A DNA stretch of 64,000 nucleotides, from positions 1-64,000 of the forward strand of contig NZ_JAZDRL010000002.1 in the NCBI RefSeq assembly GCF_047501465.1, in the 5' to 3' direction. A model generated the notes under the pieces. It did not search any database and was not told the DNA's origin. It saw only the letters and a program-made list of their open reading frames with translations. Positions 45,633 through 54,125 of the stretch are shown here, one piece after another. The translations under genes were made by a program, and so were the position numbers. The stretch is from Pseudochelatococcus sp047501465 (GTDB taxonomy: Bacteria; Pseudomonadota; Alphaproteobacteria; Rhizobiales; Beijerinckiaceae). Numbering within the stretch: the first letter of the stretch is position 1; every line of letters starts with the position of its first letter.

Positions 45633-45946
45633 ATGTCGTGCCGAAGAAGGCTCGATGACCTACATGAACTGGAAACAAAACGCCTCGTATTCATGGAAGA
45701 GGTATGGACAGCCACCAACATGACGCCCGGTCATGGCCACCGCGCCAAGATGAGCGCTCGCTAACCGGTAATGCTGGATAGCCTGCATTAGTTTCAAGCC
45801 TCATCAATGCAGGCACTTATATCCGCGCTCCGGCCGACGAGGTCATGACCATAGTCGAGCCACAAGCGGCATTGGCGCGCAAACCCATTGAGGCGGCTTG
45901 CGCGACACTGCTCTTTCTTCCGCTCTACATCTCATCCCGGCTTTAG
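45633..45946 (+). pseudogene. Decayed IS630-family transposase
   Basis: Two fragments in different frames match successive parts of IS630-type transposases. The first (45633-45764) reads LDDLHELETKRLVFMEEVWTATNM, like the LVFIDETWAKTNMTR motif with the first catalytic Asp lost (EEVW for DETW). The second (45785-45946) contains KPIEAACATLLFLPLY, like the IEA-GATLLFLPPYSPDFNPIE motif, and stops before the last catalytic Glu. The middle part is missing. The relic fills the gap between tyrC and the DUF2125 gene; the flanks 45540-45632 show nothing else. Confidence 0.7.
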
Positions 45947-47040
45947 TAGAGGGGCGCTACCCGGCTTACTCCAAATGGTCCTACAAACACTTGGCCATCG
46001 CGGATCGTAATGGGGGGAAGGGGGGTGAGACCAGGAATGGCGTTTTCTGCCTGCGCATTACGGCCACCTAGAATGGCAAGACCGTTCGCGATTGCATTGC
46101 TTCTGCCGCCTAGACCAAAGCGCGTCAACAAATCTTCCAAACCGGTCACAGATGCCTCGATACGGCCTTGCGGACGGCGGAAATCATCAATGGAAAGTTG
46201 TCCGCGCGCCTGCAACCTTTGAGGGCCTTTAGTAAGGCTCAACTCATCAATTTCAAAAACACCGCCTGCCAAACGCCACCGTTCAAACTCCACAGAAGGC
46301 GCTTTGGCAGTAAAGGGCGCCGCTTCCGTGATTGCTCCCTTAAAGGCAATAGTCGCCGCATCCTGCGTACCGAGCGCAACATCCAGAGCTGGCAATTGCG
46401 CATCGCTCAACGTAAAGGCAACATCATAGACGTGATCATCAGAAGGGCGCTCAGGATCAATGCGCAGATGCCATTCCCACGCCTTGGCTTGCATGACGGG
46501 TGTGCGATCACCATTCAAGCCAGCAACAATCGACGGTTGAGTGACCACAATAGCAAAACGATCCAGCCGATTGCCTGAAAATATAGCGCTGGCATCAAAC
46601 GACTGCCAATCCATAGTAATACGCTCACCACCTTCCTGATCGGCAACGAGCGGGCCTTGTGCTTCGACCACAACATGGTTTGGCTTGTAGACTTGGGCAA
46701 CAGCGAGAAAATGCGCCAGTGTTCCCGTCACGGTTCCAGCAGGCGTTGTGCCTGAGAAGCGCAAGTCAGTGCAACGCACCTCAAAGCGAAACGGAAAACC
46801 TGCGACGGTGCGGTCAGGGCATGACCATTGACGCTGCTGCTCGGCTTCCTGTGCCAACCAGATGGTAATGGCATCGTGCACGCGCGCACGCGCAACAAAC
46901 CAGAATGCAGACCATCCCACCAACAATACCACCAGAAACGCGACCGGAAGGAAGAGGCCAAGTCGGCTTACCCGCTGCACTGCATCCGATGGCAACACCT
47001 CGGGCGCAGGGGGCGGGTTGGTAGTGTTGTTTTCGCTCAC
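45943..47040 (-). CDS. DUF2125 family protein
   Basis: 365 residues with a Pro-rich cytoplasmic N-terminus, one membrane anchor (LGLFLPVAFLVVLLVGWSAFWFV, about 27-49), and a large periplasmic domain (WSCPDRTVAGFPFRFEVRCTDLRFSG). The AGFPFRFEVRC pattern is characteristic of DUF2125, a family of alphaproteobacteria with AsmA-like repeated beta strands. Function unknown. Its stop overlaps the end of the IS630 relic by 4 bases, so the element abuts the gene without damaging it. It follows plsC in the order seen in other Rhizobiales. Confidence 0.88.
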   Translation of the reverse strand: MSENNTTNPPPAPEVLPSDAVQRVSRLGLFLPVAFLVVLLVGWSAFWFVARARVHDAITIWLAQEAEQQRQWSCPDRTVAGFPFRFEVRCTDLRFSGTTPAGTVTGTLAHFLAVAQVYKPNHVVVEAQGPLVADQEGGERITMDWQSFDASAIFSGNRLDRFAIVVTQPSIVAGLNGDRTPVMQAKAWEWHLRIDPERPSDDHVYDVAFTLSDAQLPALDVALGTQDAATIAFKGAITEAAPFTAKAPSVEFERWRLAGGVFEIDELSLTKGPQRLQARGQLSIDDFRRPQGRIEASVTGLEDLLTRFGLGGRSNAIANGLAILGGRNAQAENAIPGLTPLPPITIRDGQVFVGPFGVSRVAPLY

Positions 47041-47163
47041 TGTTTAATCTCCAGAAATACGCTGCACCTTTAAGCTTCGCAAAACCATCGGCGCAAAATT
47101 CGACTATTTAAGGGTAGGTCTTACAAGATCGCCCCCCAAAGGGGTACTATGCAGTTTGGTGCG

Positions 47164-47922
47164 TTAAGCCTCATTGCGGACGTTAGCATAAGTCGGATCA
47201 GCATTTTCCAGCAGCCGATTGGATTCGGTCTCAATACGACGTTGAAGTTCCAGAAGCACCTGCTTACGTGGCAAACCTACAGGCAAAGGAGGCAGGACGC
47301 TGATGACAACAGTGCCCGGGCGCCTTAAGAAACTCTGCCGTGCCCAGAAAAGTCCCGAATTCACGGCCACTGGCAAGCAGGGCACATTCATGCTGTCATA
47401 AAGGAAGGAAACCCCGGTCTTGTATTCAGGAGGGGCGCCCGGAGCACGGCGCGTGCCTTCCGGAAAAATGATGACCTGATAGCCTTCCTGCACCTTCTGT
47501 CGCGCCATACGCGCCATACCTGCAAGGGCAGCCTTACCCGCTGATCTATCAACCGGGATCATCCCAATCCGTCGCAAGAACCAGCCAAACAACGGTAGTT
47601 TTGTAAGCTCCTGTTTTAGAACGAACACAGGGCGTTCAAACAAGGTCAGCAAAGCGAAGGTTTCCAGTGACGATTGATGCTTGGCAGCAACAAGTAAACC
47701 ACCCTGCGGAATGTTCTCAAGCCCCCGCCATTCAACTTTCAGGCCAACCACAACTCTAAGCAGCCACAGGCTCGTGCGCGCCCAAGACTTTGCCATGGGA
47801 AACAGAAACCGCGGGGGGCCAGCAAGCAAAGGCAAGCAGATAATCAGCCATGCTGCAAGGTTGCCATAAAACAGGACGGCAAACACAAGAGAGCGAAAAA
47901 ATAACATCACAAAGAAGCTCAC
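47164..47922 (-). CDS. plsC: 1-acyl-sn-glycerol-3-phosphate acyltransferase
   Basis: Makes phosphatidic acid from lysophosphatidic acid at the inner membrane. 252 residues with an N-terminal hydrophobic segment, block I AAKHQSSLETF (an HX4E rather than HX4D form, as some proteobacterial relatives have), block II FGWFLRRIGMIPVDR, block III IIFPEGTRRAPG and block IV VPCLPVAVNSGLFW. Third gene in the ftsE-ftsX-ydcF-plsC run on the minus strand, with 130 bases to the gene upstream. Confidence 0.92.
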   Translation of the reverse strand: MSFFVMLFFRSLVFAVLFYGNLAAWLIICLPLLAGPPRFLFPMAKSWARTSLWLLRVVVGLKVEWRGLENIPQGGLLVAAKHQSSLETFALLTLFERPVFVLKQELTKLPLFGWFLRRIGMIPVDRSAGKAALAGMARMARQKVQEGYQVIIFPEGTRRAPGAPPEYKTGVSFLYDSMNVPCLPVAVNSGLFWARQSFLRRPGTVVISVLPPLPVGLPRKQVLLELQRRIETESNRLLENADPTYANVRNEA

Positions 47923-48054
47923 CGCAGTTCAGAGGATACCGAGGACGTTGATCGGATTTGGAAAGCTAAATAAAAAGCAGCACTCACTTTTTATTTTGAG
48001 GCTCCAGGATATACTGAGATTCACGTTAAGCGAGACATGAAAATCAGTGCATTG

Positions 48055-48687
48055 CTATGATAGAGGTTTTCGGCCACCAAAAAGTACAGCAAAAGGCGAA
48101 TGCTCAGGGTCGGCCTCAATCGATGTGCGGGTCAGTGCTGCAACATACTTGATGTACTCCCATACCAGAAAGCGCATCGCCTCACCATCATTCAACCAAC
48201 GTGTGCCATCAGGTTGTCCTGCAATCACTGGGTAGGGCATAAGCGTTACTTCCGGCAAGGCATGCTGAAGCTCAAGCAGCGTTCTCGGCAAATGATAAGT
48301 TGAAGTTACAACAAGCAACGAACGAAAATTATTGCTTTCAACCCAACGTCGCGTTTCAATCGCGTTCCCAACCGTATTAAGTGCGCGGTAATCCAGATCA
48401 ACACAGCAACCCGCTATAACCGGATGCGTAACAGCAATTTCCTGCCGTGTGGTTGCCTCGTTCACACCCGTTATAAGCATGCGTTTCGCACGCCCTTCAG
48501 CCAACAAAACTGCAGCATCAGCGATACGTTGCGCACCACCAGTAAGCACCACAATGCCATCAGCTTTTGCTTGATTATCAACGACATAAGATTCAAGCGT
48601 GCGCACAAACACGAAGAATCCCACTCCTAACAGGACTCCGAGGAAGATGATAGTCATCATCAAGCCGCGCAACATAACGCGCATCAA
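48055..48687 (-). CDS. YdcF family protein (DUF218)
   Basis: 210 residues with an N-terminal membrane segment (LRGLMMTIIFLGVLLGVGFFVFV) and a periplasmic or cytoplasmic DUF218 domain: ADGIVVLTGGAQRIADAAVLLAEGRAKRMLITG, NTVGNAIETRRWVESN and LLVVTSTYHLPRTLLEL. The family includes SanA- and ElyC-type envelope proteins; ElyC-like members affect lipid carrier or peptidoglycan metabolism. Activity of this member is unknown. Situated between ftsX and plsC. Confidence 0.9.
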   Translation of the reverse strand: MMRVMLRGLMMTIIFLGVLLGVGFFVFVRTLESYVVDNQAKADGIVVLTGGAQRIADAAVLLAEGRAKRMLITGVNEATTRQEIAVTHPVIAGCCVDLDYRALNTVGNAIETRRWVESNNFRSLLVVTSTYHLPRTLLELQHALPEVTLMPYPVIAGQPDGTRWLNDGEAMRFLVWEYIKYVAALTRTSIEADPEHSPFAVLFGGRKPLS

Positions 48688-48739
48688 CCTTGACCCTCTG
48701 CTCTCATGCTGTCTCTTTGCATTATTAAATACATGCCAA

Positions 48740-49729
48740 TTACTGCAGACGTATCAGATGACGGCGTACCGTAACCCCTGACACAACCGCCGTCACTAAT
48801 GCAACAATTGCCGCAACGCCAAACATTGATGCATAACCTTCCCAGCCCATAACAAATGCACCGAAAAGCGCTTGCAGCTGCTCACCTCCAGGACTTGCGC
48901 GCCACCAGGACGATAACAAGCCAGCCCCTGCAATAAACAGCACTGCTGCCACACTACCAATCAACCCACCCCGCAAGCCCATACGGAAAAATCGCATCTG
49001 GTACTCACGTGCGATAAATTTGTCGTCCGCACCCACAAAATGCAAGACGTCCAGAATCTCACGATCACCCGCAACAGCACCGCGCGTAGTCGTGGCAATG
49101 GCAAGTGCGGCTGCCGTCAGCACAAGCCCCACAATAATGATAGCAACCAGCACCACAGTGCCCGCCATCGCAGATAAGCGCTCAATCCAGTTGCGATGAT
49201 CATCAAGTGTTGCGCCGGGCACACTGTCTGCCAGTTGCTGACGCAACTCACCCAGATCAACTGTCATCGTTTCGCTACCCTCGCGCAGTGCAAGCACGAT
49301 AATGCGAGGCACAGGCAGTTCAGCAAAATCAACGCCCTGACCAAGCCATGGCTCTAGCAAACGTTCGGCATCAGCGCGTGACAGGATATCGACGCCCGCA
49401 ATCGAGGGGTATACCTGCGCAATCTCAGCCGCCTGCGCCAGATCCTTCGCCATGTCGCGGCGTGGATCGGGCTTGATCTGGATGGTGGCCTCGCGTGCAA
49501 TTGTATCAGTCCAGTTTTGCGACGCTGTGGCCACGAGCTGGGCAGTACCTGCAGCAAGCGCTGCCAGAAATGTCAAGATAGCTACAACAGTTACCAATGC
49601 CCGCCCAGACGTGGAATCGGGCGGCACCAGAGGCTGGTTGCGCATCAGGTTTTCTGGCAAGCCGTCATCCGCATGCGCGTGTTCCGAAGTGGGATTGGCG
49701 TGGTTATCGGCGATGTCGCTCACTTCCAA
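48740..49729 (-). CDS. ftsX: Cell division protein FtsX
   Basis: Integral membrane partner of FtsE that regulates peptidoglycan hydrolases at the septum. 329 residues: cytoplasmic N-terminus, TM1 (ALVTVVAILTFLAALAAGTAQLVA), the periplasmic loop with LGQGVDFAELPVPRIIVL, then three TM segments (VVLVAIIIVGLVLTAAALAIATT, GLIGSVAAVLFIAGAGLL, and the last before the C-terminus) around ILDVLHFVGADDKFIAREYQ. It starts 6 bases after the ftsE stop. Confidence 0.94.
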   Translation of the reverse strand: MEVSDIADNHANPTSEHAHADDGLPENLMRNQPLVPPDSTSGRALVTVVAILTFLAALAAGTAQLVATASQNWTDTIAREATIQIKPDPRRDMAKDLAQAAEIAQVYPSIAGVDILSRADAERLLEPWLGQGVDFAELPVPRIIVLALREGSETMTVDLGELRQQLADSVPGATLDDHRNWIERLSAMAGTVVLVAIIIVGLVLTAAALAIATTTRGAVAGDREILDVLHFVGADDKFIAREYQMRFFRMGLRGGLIGSVAAVLFIAGAGLLSSWWRASPGGEQLQALFGAFVMGWEGYASMFGVAAIVALVTAVVSGVTVRRHLIRLQ

Positions 49730-49735
49730 CTCCGT

Positions 49736-50395
49736 TCAGTCAAAAACATGCAACCGACCGTCGCCCAGCACGAAGCGGCGAGCGTCGACGAGGTCCATCA
49801 ATGTCAGATCATGGGTTGCAATCACGACCGACGTGCCAAGCCGGTTAAGCTCCACGAACAGACGCAGCAAACGCCGCGCCAAAGCGGGATCAACGTTACC
49901 CGTTGGCTCATCCGCCAGCAGCAATTCAGGACGTGAAATCAATGCACGGGCAATGGCAGCACGCTGCTTCTCACCGCCCGAAAGGACAGGAGGGAGCACA
50001 TGCATCCGCTCGCCCAGTCCAACCCAACGCAGCAACTCAACCACTTCAGATCGGTATTGCGACTCTTCCTTTCCTTGCACACGCAGAGGAAGGGCCACAT
50101 TCTCAAAAGTTGTGAGATGATCGAGCAGGCGGAAATCCTGAAATACAATGCCCATGCGCCGACGCATCGCAGTGAGATCCTCACCGGTGATGGTCGATAC
50201 ATCCTGCCCGAACAATGATACAAGCCCACGGGTAGGCTTGAGCGATAGCAGGATCATCCGCAGAAGCGTTGTCTTGCCCGCGCCCGAGGGACCGGTAAGA
50301 AACTGAAAGGATCGCGGCTCGATGGAAAACGTCAGATCCCTTAGGATCTCCGGTCCCATGCCATAACGCAGGCCGACATTCTCAAAACGGACCAA
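49736..50395 (-). CDS. ftsE: Cell division ATP-binding protein FtsE
   Basis: ABC-type ATPase of the FtsEX complex. 219 residues: Walker A GPSGAGKTTLL (about 36-46), Q-loop FQDFRLLDHLTTFENVALPL typical of FtsE, signature LSGGEKQR, Walker B LLLADEPTGNVD and the H-loop ATHD. The reading frame has no leader. First gene of the run ftsE-ftsX-ydcF-plsC-DUF2125, so the promoter should lie in the 200 bases between it and hemB. Confidence 0.96.
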   Translation of the reverse strand: MVRFENVGLRYGMGPEILRDLTFSIEPRSFQFLTGPSGAGKTTLLRMILLSLKPTRGLVSLFGQDVSTITGEDLTAMRRRMGIVFQDFRLLDHLTTFENVALPLRVQGKEESQYRSEVVELLRWVGLGERMHVLPPVLSGGEKQRAAIARALISRPELLLADEPTGNVDPALARRLLRLFVELNRLGTSVVIATHDLTLMDLVDARRFVLGDGRLHVFD

Positions 50396-50521
50396 AAGCC
50401 CCTTCTCCCGATACTGGCGTTATACGCGCTTCACGCAAACGCACGAATGTACAGAAGCCAGCCTTAGCACGCTTCGGTAAAGCAAGATCAAATGTTGTCA
50501 TCAGTTTGAAGCGGGTAATCC

Positions 50522-50560
50522 ACATGCGATCGGCCTTACAGCTGCCAATCGCATGTTTTT
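50522..50560. repeat. Inverted repeat between hemB and ftsE
   Basis: ACATGCGAT (50522-50530) and ATCGCATGT (50548-50556) are perfect 9-bp arms, followed by TTTT on the plus strand. It may be a terminator for the plus strand or an operator for the minus-strand ftsE run; undecided. Confidence 0.5.
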
Positions 50561-50570
50561 AGGCTCAATT

Positions 50571-50609
50571 GCATAAAAAAGAGGCTTCGACTGCACCTGT
50601 TTTTTATGC
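50571..50609 (-). terminator. Terminator-like hairpin at the end of hemB
   Basis: GCATAAAAAA and TTTTTTATGC are perfect 10-bp arms with an inner AGG/CCT pairing, and overlap the hemB stop codon. Read on the minus strand it ends in a T-run, typical of a weak intrinsic terminator. Confidence 0.55.
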
Positions 50610-51662
50610 TCGCGCCTGACGCAGCCGCTCCGCCACACGCGGCGCAAAATAGCTCAGAACGCCATCGGCGCCCGCACGTTTGAATGCAATCAGGCTTTCC
50701 ATCATTGCTTTATCGCCATCAATCCAGCCCTGACGTGCTGCTCCTTCGATCATGGCGTATTCACCCGACACCTGATATGCGAACGTGGGCACGCGGAAAT
50801 TTTCCTTCACGCGGTAAACAACATCAAGATAAGGCATGCCCGGCTTGACCATGACCATGTCAGCGCCTTCTTCCAGATCAAGCGCCACCTCCCGCAAGGC
50901 CTCATCACCATTGGCAGGATCCATCTGGTAGGTACGCTTATCGCCTTTAAGAGTCGTGTTGGAACCAACAGCGTCACGGAACGGACCATAAAAAGCCGAT
51001 GCATATTTCGCCGCATAGGCCATGATCTGCACATCGTGAAAACCTTCACGATCAAGCGCCGCGCGAATTGCAGCTACGCGACCATCCATCATGTCTGAGG
51101 GAGCAATGACATCAGCGCCCGCAGCTGCCTGATTGATAGCTTGCTCAACAAGAGCAGCGACTGATTCGTCGTTCAACACGACGCCATCTCGTACCAATCC
51201 ATCATGGCCGTGACTGGTGTAGGGATCGAGCGCGACATCCGTAATGATGCCAATCTCCGGCACGGCTGCCTTGATCGCCCGTGTCGCGCGGCAAATCAAA
51301 TTGCGGCTGTTGTGCGCTTCACTGCCCGTCTCATCACGCAATGCAGGATCAGTATTAGGAAACAATGCGATTGCCGGAATATCGAGCGCAGCAGCCTTTT
51401 CGGCTTCGCGTACGGCATTTTCAACGGTGCGGCGAATAACGCCAGGCATTGCATTAACTTCAACATCATGAACACCATCGACAACAAATAGCGGCCAGAT
51501 GAGATCATTCGCCGTGAGCTCGACCTCACGTACGAGGCGGCGCGACCAGTCAGCCCGACGGTTTCGGCGCGGACGCTTGGTCAAATTCAGACCAGAAAAA
51601 GATGCACTGTCTGTATGAACATCCTTGCGGCGCTCAAATGGAGTGATGACGCGACTGACCAT
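50604..51662 (-). CDS. hemB: Porphobilinogen synthase (delta-aminolevulinic acid dehydratase)
   Basis: Condenses two 5-aminolevulinates to porphobilinogen in haem synthesis. 352 residues. The two active-site lysines are in MAYAAKYASAFYGPFRDA and MVMVKPGMPYLD, and ADVIAPSDMMDGRV is conserved. The metal site of the first half carries Asp residues (DVALDPYTSHGHDG) rather than a Cys cluster, as in the Mg-dependent alphaproteobacterial type. Divergent from the DUF6163 gene, an arrangement common in Rhizobiales. Confidence 0.96.
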   Translation of the reverse strand: MVSRVITPFERRKDVHTDSASFSGLNLTKRPRRNRRADWSRRLVREVELTANDLIWPLFVVDGVHDVEVNAMPGVIRRTVENAVREAEKAAALDIPAIALFPNTDPALRDETGSEAHNSRNLICRATRAIKAAVPEIGIITDVALDPYTSHGHDGLVRDGVVLNDESVAALVEQAINQAAAGADVIAPSDMMDGRVAAIRAALDREGFHDVQIMAYAAKYASAFYGPFRDAVGSNTTLKGDKRTYQMDPANGDEALREVALDLEEGADMVMVKPGMPYLDVVYRVKENFRVPTFAYQVSGEYAMIEGAARQGWIDGDKAMMESLIAFKRAGADGVLSYFAPRVAERLRQARA

Positions 51663-51900
51663 TGCTCTTGAATCCTGTCGGTGGCACCGTCCATTTCATT
51701 CATGCGGTGCATTAGCGAATTCCATAGCACATAGGAATGGTTCAAAAAAAGATGGATAAGTCGTCGCAGGAGCATAAAAACGGGCCGACAGTCTTTAAAA
51801 CCCTATCATGTAAGGTGAACAAAGATTGACGACCCCGTCAGCCACCATTCATGGTGCGCGGCGATGGATCATCAAGCGCTAAAGAAAACCGGGGAAGACA

Positions 51901-52383
51901 TTGGCTATTGAACCGATTACACGACCTGTCTCAACCCGCGATGGTATTGGCGAGCAACAGCATCGCGATCGCGCACAGCATGGGCACTCCATGGAAGATA
52001 TTGCACCCGGTCCATTCAGATGGGATGTGGCACTGGTATGGTTTATGCGCCTTCTAGCTATAGCCTGGATGGCCAAGGGGCTTGCTTATTGGGCGGTAAT
52101 GCTTGGTTTCATGCCCCAAACAGCGCTTTTTGAAACGCAAACACTTCAATGGCAATCGGCGATTGTATTTTTTTCGGTCATTGATCTCGTGGCAGCAATC
52201 GGTCTCTGGCTCACCAGCACCTGGGGCGGGGTGATATGGGTTTTGGCTGCCATGAGCTACTTTCTCATAGCGCTTATGGTACCTCACGCAGTTGTGAGCG
52301 GCTTTCTGGTGCTCACTGCACTCGCGATTTTGGTCATCACTTACTTCGTACTCTCTTGGCGCGCCTCACGAATTGAAGCTTGA
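51901..52383 (+). CDS. DUF6163 family membrane protein
   Basis: 160 residues with four hydrophobic segments (from about residues 45, 75, 100 and 125: LLAIAWMAKGLAYWAVMLGF, SAIVFFSVIDLVAAIGLWL, GVIWVLAAMSYFLIALMV, VVSGFLVLTALAILVITYFVL). The position beside hemB and the pattern fit DUF6163, a family restricted to Rhizobiales-type alphaproteobacteria. Translation appears to start at TTG 51901 behind GGGGAAG; an ATG start would come only after about 30 residues. Function unknown. Confidence 0.8.
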   Translation: MAIEPITRPVSTRDGIGEQQHRDRAQHGHSMEDIAPGPFRWDVALVWFMRLLAIAWMAKGLAYWAVMLGFMPQTALFETQTLQWQSAIVFFSVIDLVAAIGLWLTSTWGGVIWVLAAMSYFLIALMVPHAVVSGFLVLTALAILVITYFVLSWRASRIEA

Positions 52384-52567
52384 TGCGCCCTCATGGAAGA
52401 TTCTGACCGCATGATAAAGAATTATCGGCACTCATGGTTGCTTAACTTCATTGAGCTATAGTGCCCAAGTCCATGCTACCATACAGCATGAGCAGCAGCA
52501 GGGGCTCCTCGTAGAGGAATAACCCGCTGTTATTTATGCCAAACCGCCAGACGACGGGGTTCTGTCC

Positions 52568-53836
52568 GTGAGATTTCGTATCGTTACTCTACCTGCAGCC
52601 ATCACAGGCGGCATTGTGCTGGCCGCTTCTGTTTTTTCTGCTCCCGCTCTCAGCCAGCAATTGTTGGGGCAAGCAGAGTGGCAACAGAATTATGATTCAG
52701 CCCAGCGCAACCAAACAACACGCGCCAATACACCCACGCTATCACCGGATGCAGTTACCGCGACAGAGCAGGCAATTATCCAGTATAGTACAATCGTCAA
52801 TCAAGGCGGCTGGGGGCAGGTGAGCAAAGAACGCCTTCGGCTTGGCTCACGTGGGCCGGCCGTTGAAGCACTGCGTCAGCGCCTTGTGGCATCAGGCGAT
52901 CTTGATGCATCAGCAGTCCATGGCGATATTTTTGATTCCTACGTTGAAGCAGGCCTGCGCCGCGCTCAAAGCCGATACGGCCTCAGCACAACCGGAGTGC
53001 TGAATGCAGGCACAGTAGCTGCCCTTAATGTTCCAGCCGATATACGCTTGCGCCAGCTTGAGGTTAACCTCGTCAGGCTGCGCTCCTATTCTGGCAACAT
53101 CGGCAATAAATACGTAATCGTGAATATACCTGCCGCAGTGGTGGAGACGGTATCGAATAACCGCGTTGTCACACGCCATGCAGCAGGTGTCGGCAAGGTT
53201 GATCGCCAATCACCGATTTTCAATTCCAAAGTCACAGAGATCAACTTCAATCCATTCTGGACAGTGCCGGCCTCCATCATCCGCAAGGACCTGATCCCCA
53301 AGATGCGCAAGGATCCGACCTACCTCACGGATAACAAAATTCGGATATTCAACCAGCAAGGCGAAGAGCTGCAGCCAAGCCAGGTGGACTGGAACACCTA
53401 TGAAGCCACGCGCTACCGCTTCCGGCAGGATCCAGGTGCTGATCTGAACTCGATGGGATTTGTGCGGATCAATATTCCCAATCAGTACGGCGTTTATATG
53501 CATGACACGCCTGCCAAGGGTATCTTCGGTGATGATTTCCGCTTCGTTTCATCGGGATGCGTGCGATTGCAGAATGTGCGCGATTACATCACCTTCCTGC
53601 TGGAAGACACGCCGGGCTGGGATAGAAACCAGATTCAGGCAGCCATTGACTCCGGCGATCGCATAGATGCGCCCATCAGCAATCCGGTGCCAGTTTACTG
53701 GACCTATATTACCGCATGGGCCACACCTGACGGTCAGGTGCAGTTCCGCTCCGATATCTATAACCGCGATGGTCTTGGCCTTGGTGGGCAGATTGCAGCA
53801 CTGGAAGCGAGCGATTCCGAGGCTTCTGAGTACTAG
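52568..53836 (+). CDS. L,D-transpeptidase with peptidoglycan-binding domain
   Basis: A periplasmic YkuD-family enzyme of 422 residues that makes 3-3 peptidoglycan cross-links or ties proteins to the wall (family knowledge). Signal peptide (residues 1-29, ending SAPALSQ), a PG_binding_1 domain (RLGSRGPAVEALRQRL..., about 95-155), and the YkuD domain (about 180-340) with the catalytic His in GVYMHDTP and Cys in RFVSSGCVRLQN. The domain order is that of YcbB-type (LdtD-like) proteins, without their full N-terminal region. The start is a GTG at 52568. A terminator follows. Confidence 0.93.
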   Translation: MRFRIVTLPAAITGGIVLAASVFSAPALSQQLLGQAEWQQNYDSAQRNQTTRANTPTLSPDAVTATEQAIIQYSTIVNQGGWGQVSKERLRLGSRGPAVEALRQRLVASGDLDASAVHGDIFDSYVEAGLRRAQSRYGLSTTGVLNAGTVAALNVPADIRLRQLEVNLVRLRSYSGNIGNKYVIVNIPAAVVETVSNNRVVTRHAAGVGKVDRQSPIFNSKVTEINFNPFWTVPASIIRKDLIPKMRKDPTYLTDNKIRIFNQQGEELQPSQVDWNTYEATRYRFRQDPGADLNSMGFVRINIPNQYGVYMHDTPAKGIFGDDFRFVSSGCVRLQNVRDYITFLLEDTPGWDRNQIQAAIDSGDRIDAPISNPVPVYWTYITAWATPDGQVQFRSDIYNRDGLGLGGQIAALEASDSEASEY

Positions 53837-53875
53837 TAACCTTATCTCTCCCCAACGCCGCGGGCAGTTCGACAT

Positions 53876-53910
53876 AAAAGCCATGGTGCTTGATTGCGCC
53901 ATGGCTTTTA
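53876..53910 (+). terminator. Rho-independent terminator after the L,D-transpeptidase
   Basis: AAAAGCCATGG and CCATGGCTTTT are perfect 11-base arms around a 12-base loop, with a T-tract inside the 3' arm. Functional in both orientations in principle. Confidence 0.88.
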
Positions 53911-54011
53911 TTCTTCGCATACGCTGATGGACTAAATGTCACAATCATTTGGCAATGGTTGGCGGTATGATGGGCACGTGTTAGGTTCGCTTCGATTCGA
54001 AACAGGAGTCT

Positions 54012-54089
54012 ATGCATGCAGCGTCCATCACAGGCGCGGAAGTGACTGATGCACTCTTGCTTCGACCGTGTTATCCCGTCTACCGATGA
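54012..54089 (+). CDS. Possible 25-residue upstream frame before glyA
   Basis: MHAASITGAEVTDALLLRPC then YPVYR. CAGGAG lies 6 bases before the ATG, a better ribosome-binding site than that of glyA, and the stop is 36 bases before the glyA start. The Pro- and Cys-containing end RPCYPVYR next to the stop resembles the shape of nascent-chain arrest sequences, but no known leader family is recognised. Its reality is uncertain. Confidence 0.4.
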   Translation: MHAASITGAEVTDALLLRPCYPVYR

Positions 54090-54125
54090 AATGGGGAACA
54101 TCTCTCCCCGATGCGGAGCATGTCC

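Noticed and set aside
47164..47922. PlsC inactive because of HX4E instead of HX4D
   Set aside because: Related proteobacterial acyltransferases also carry Glu here as far as I recall, and all other motifs are intact.
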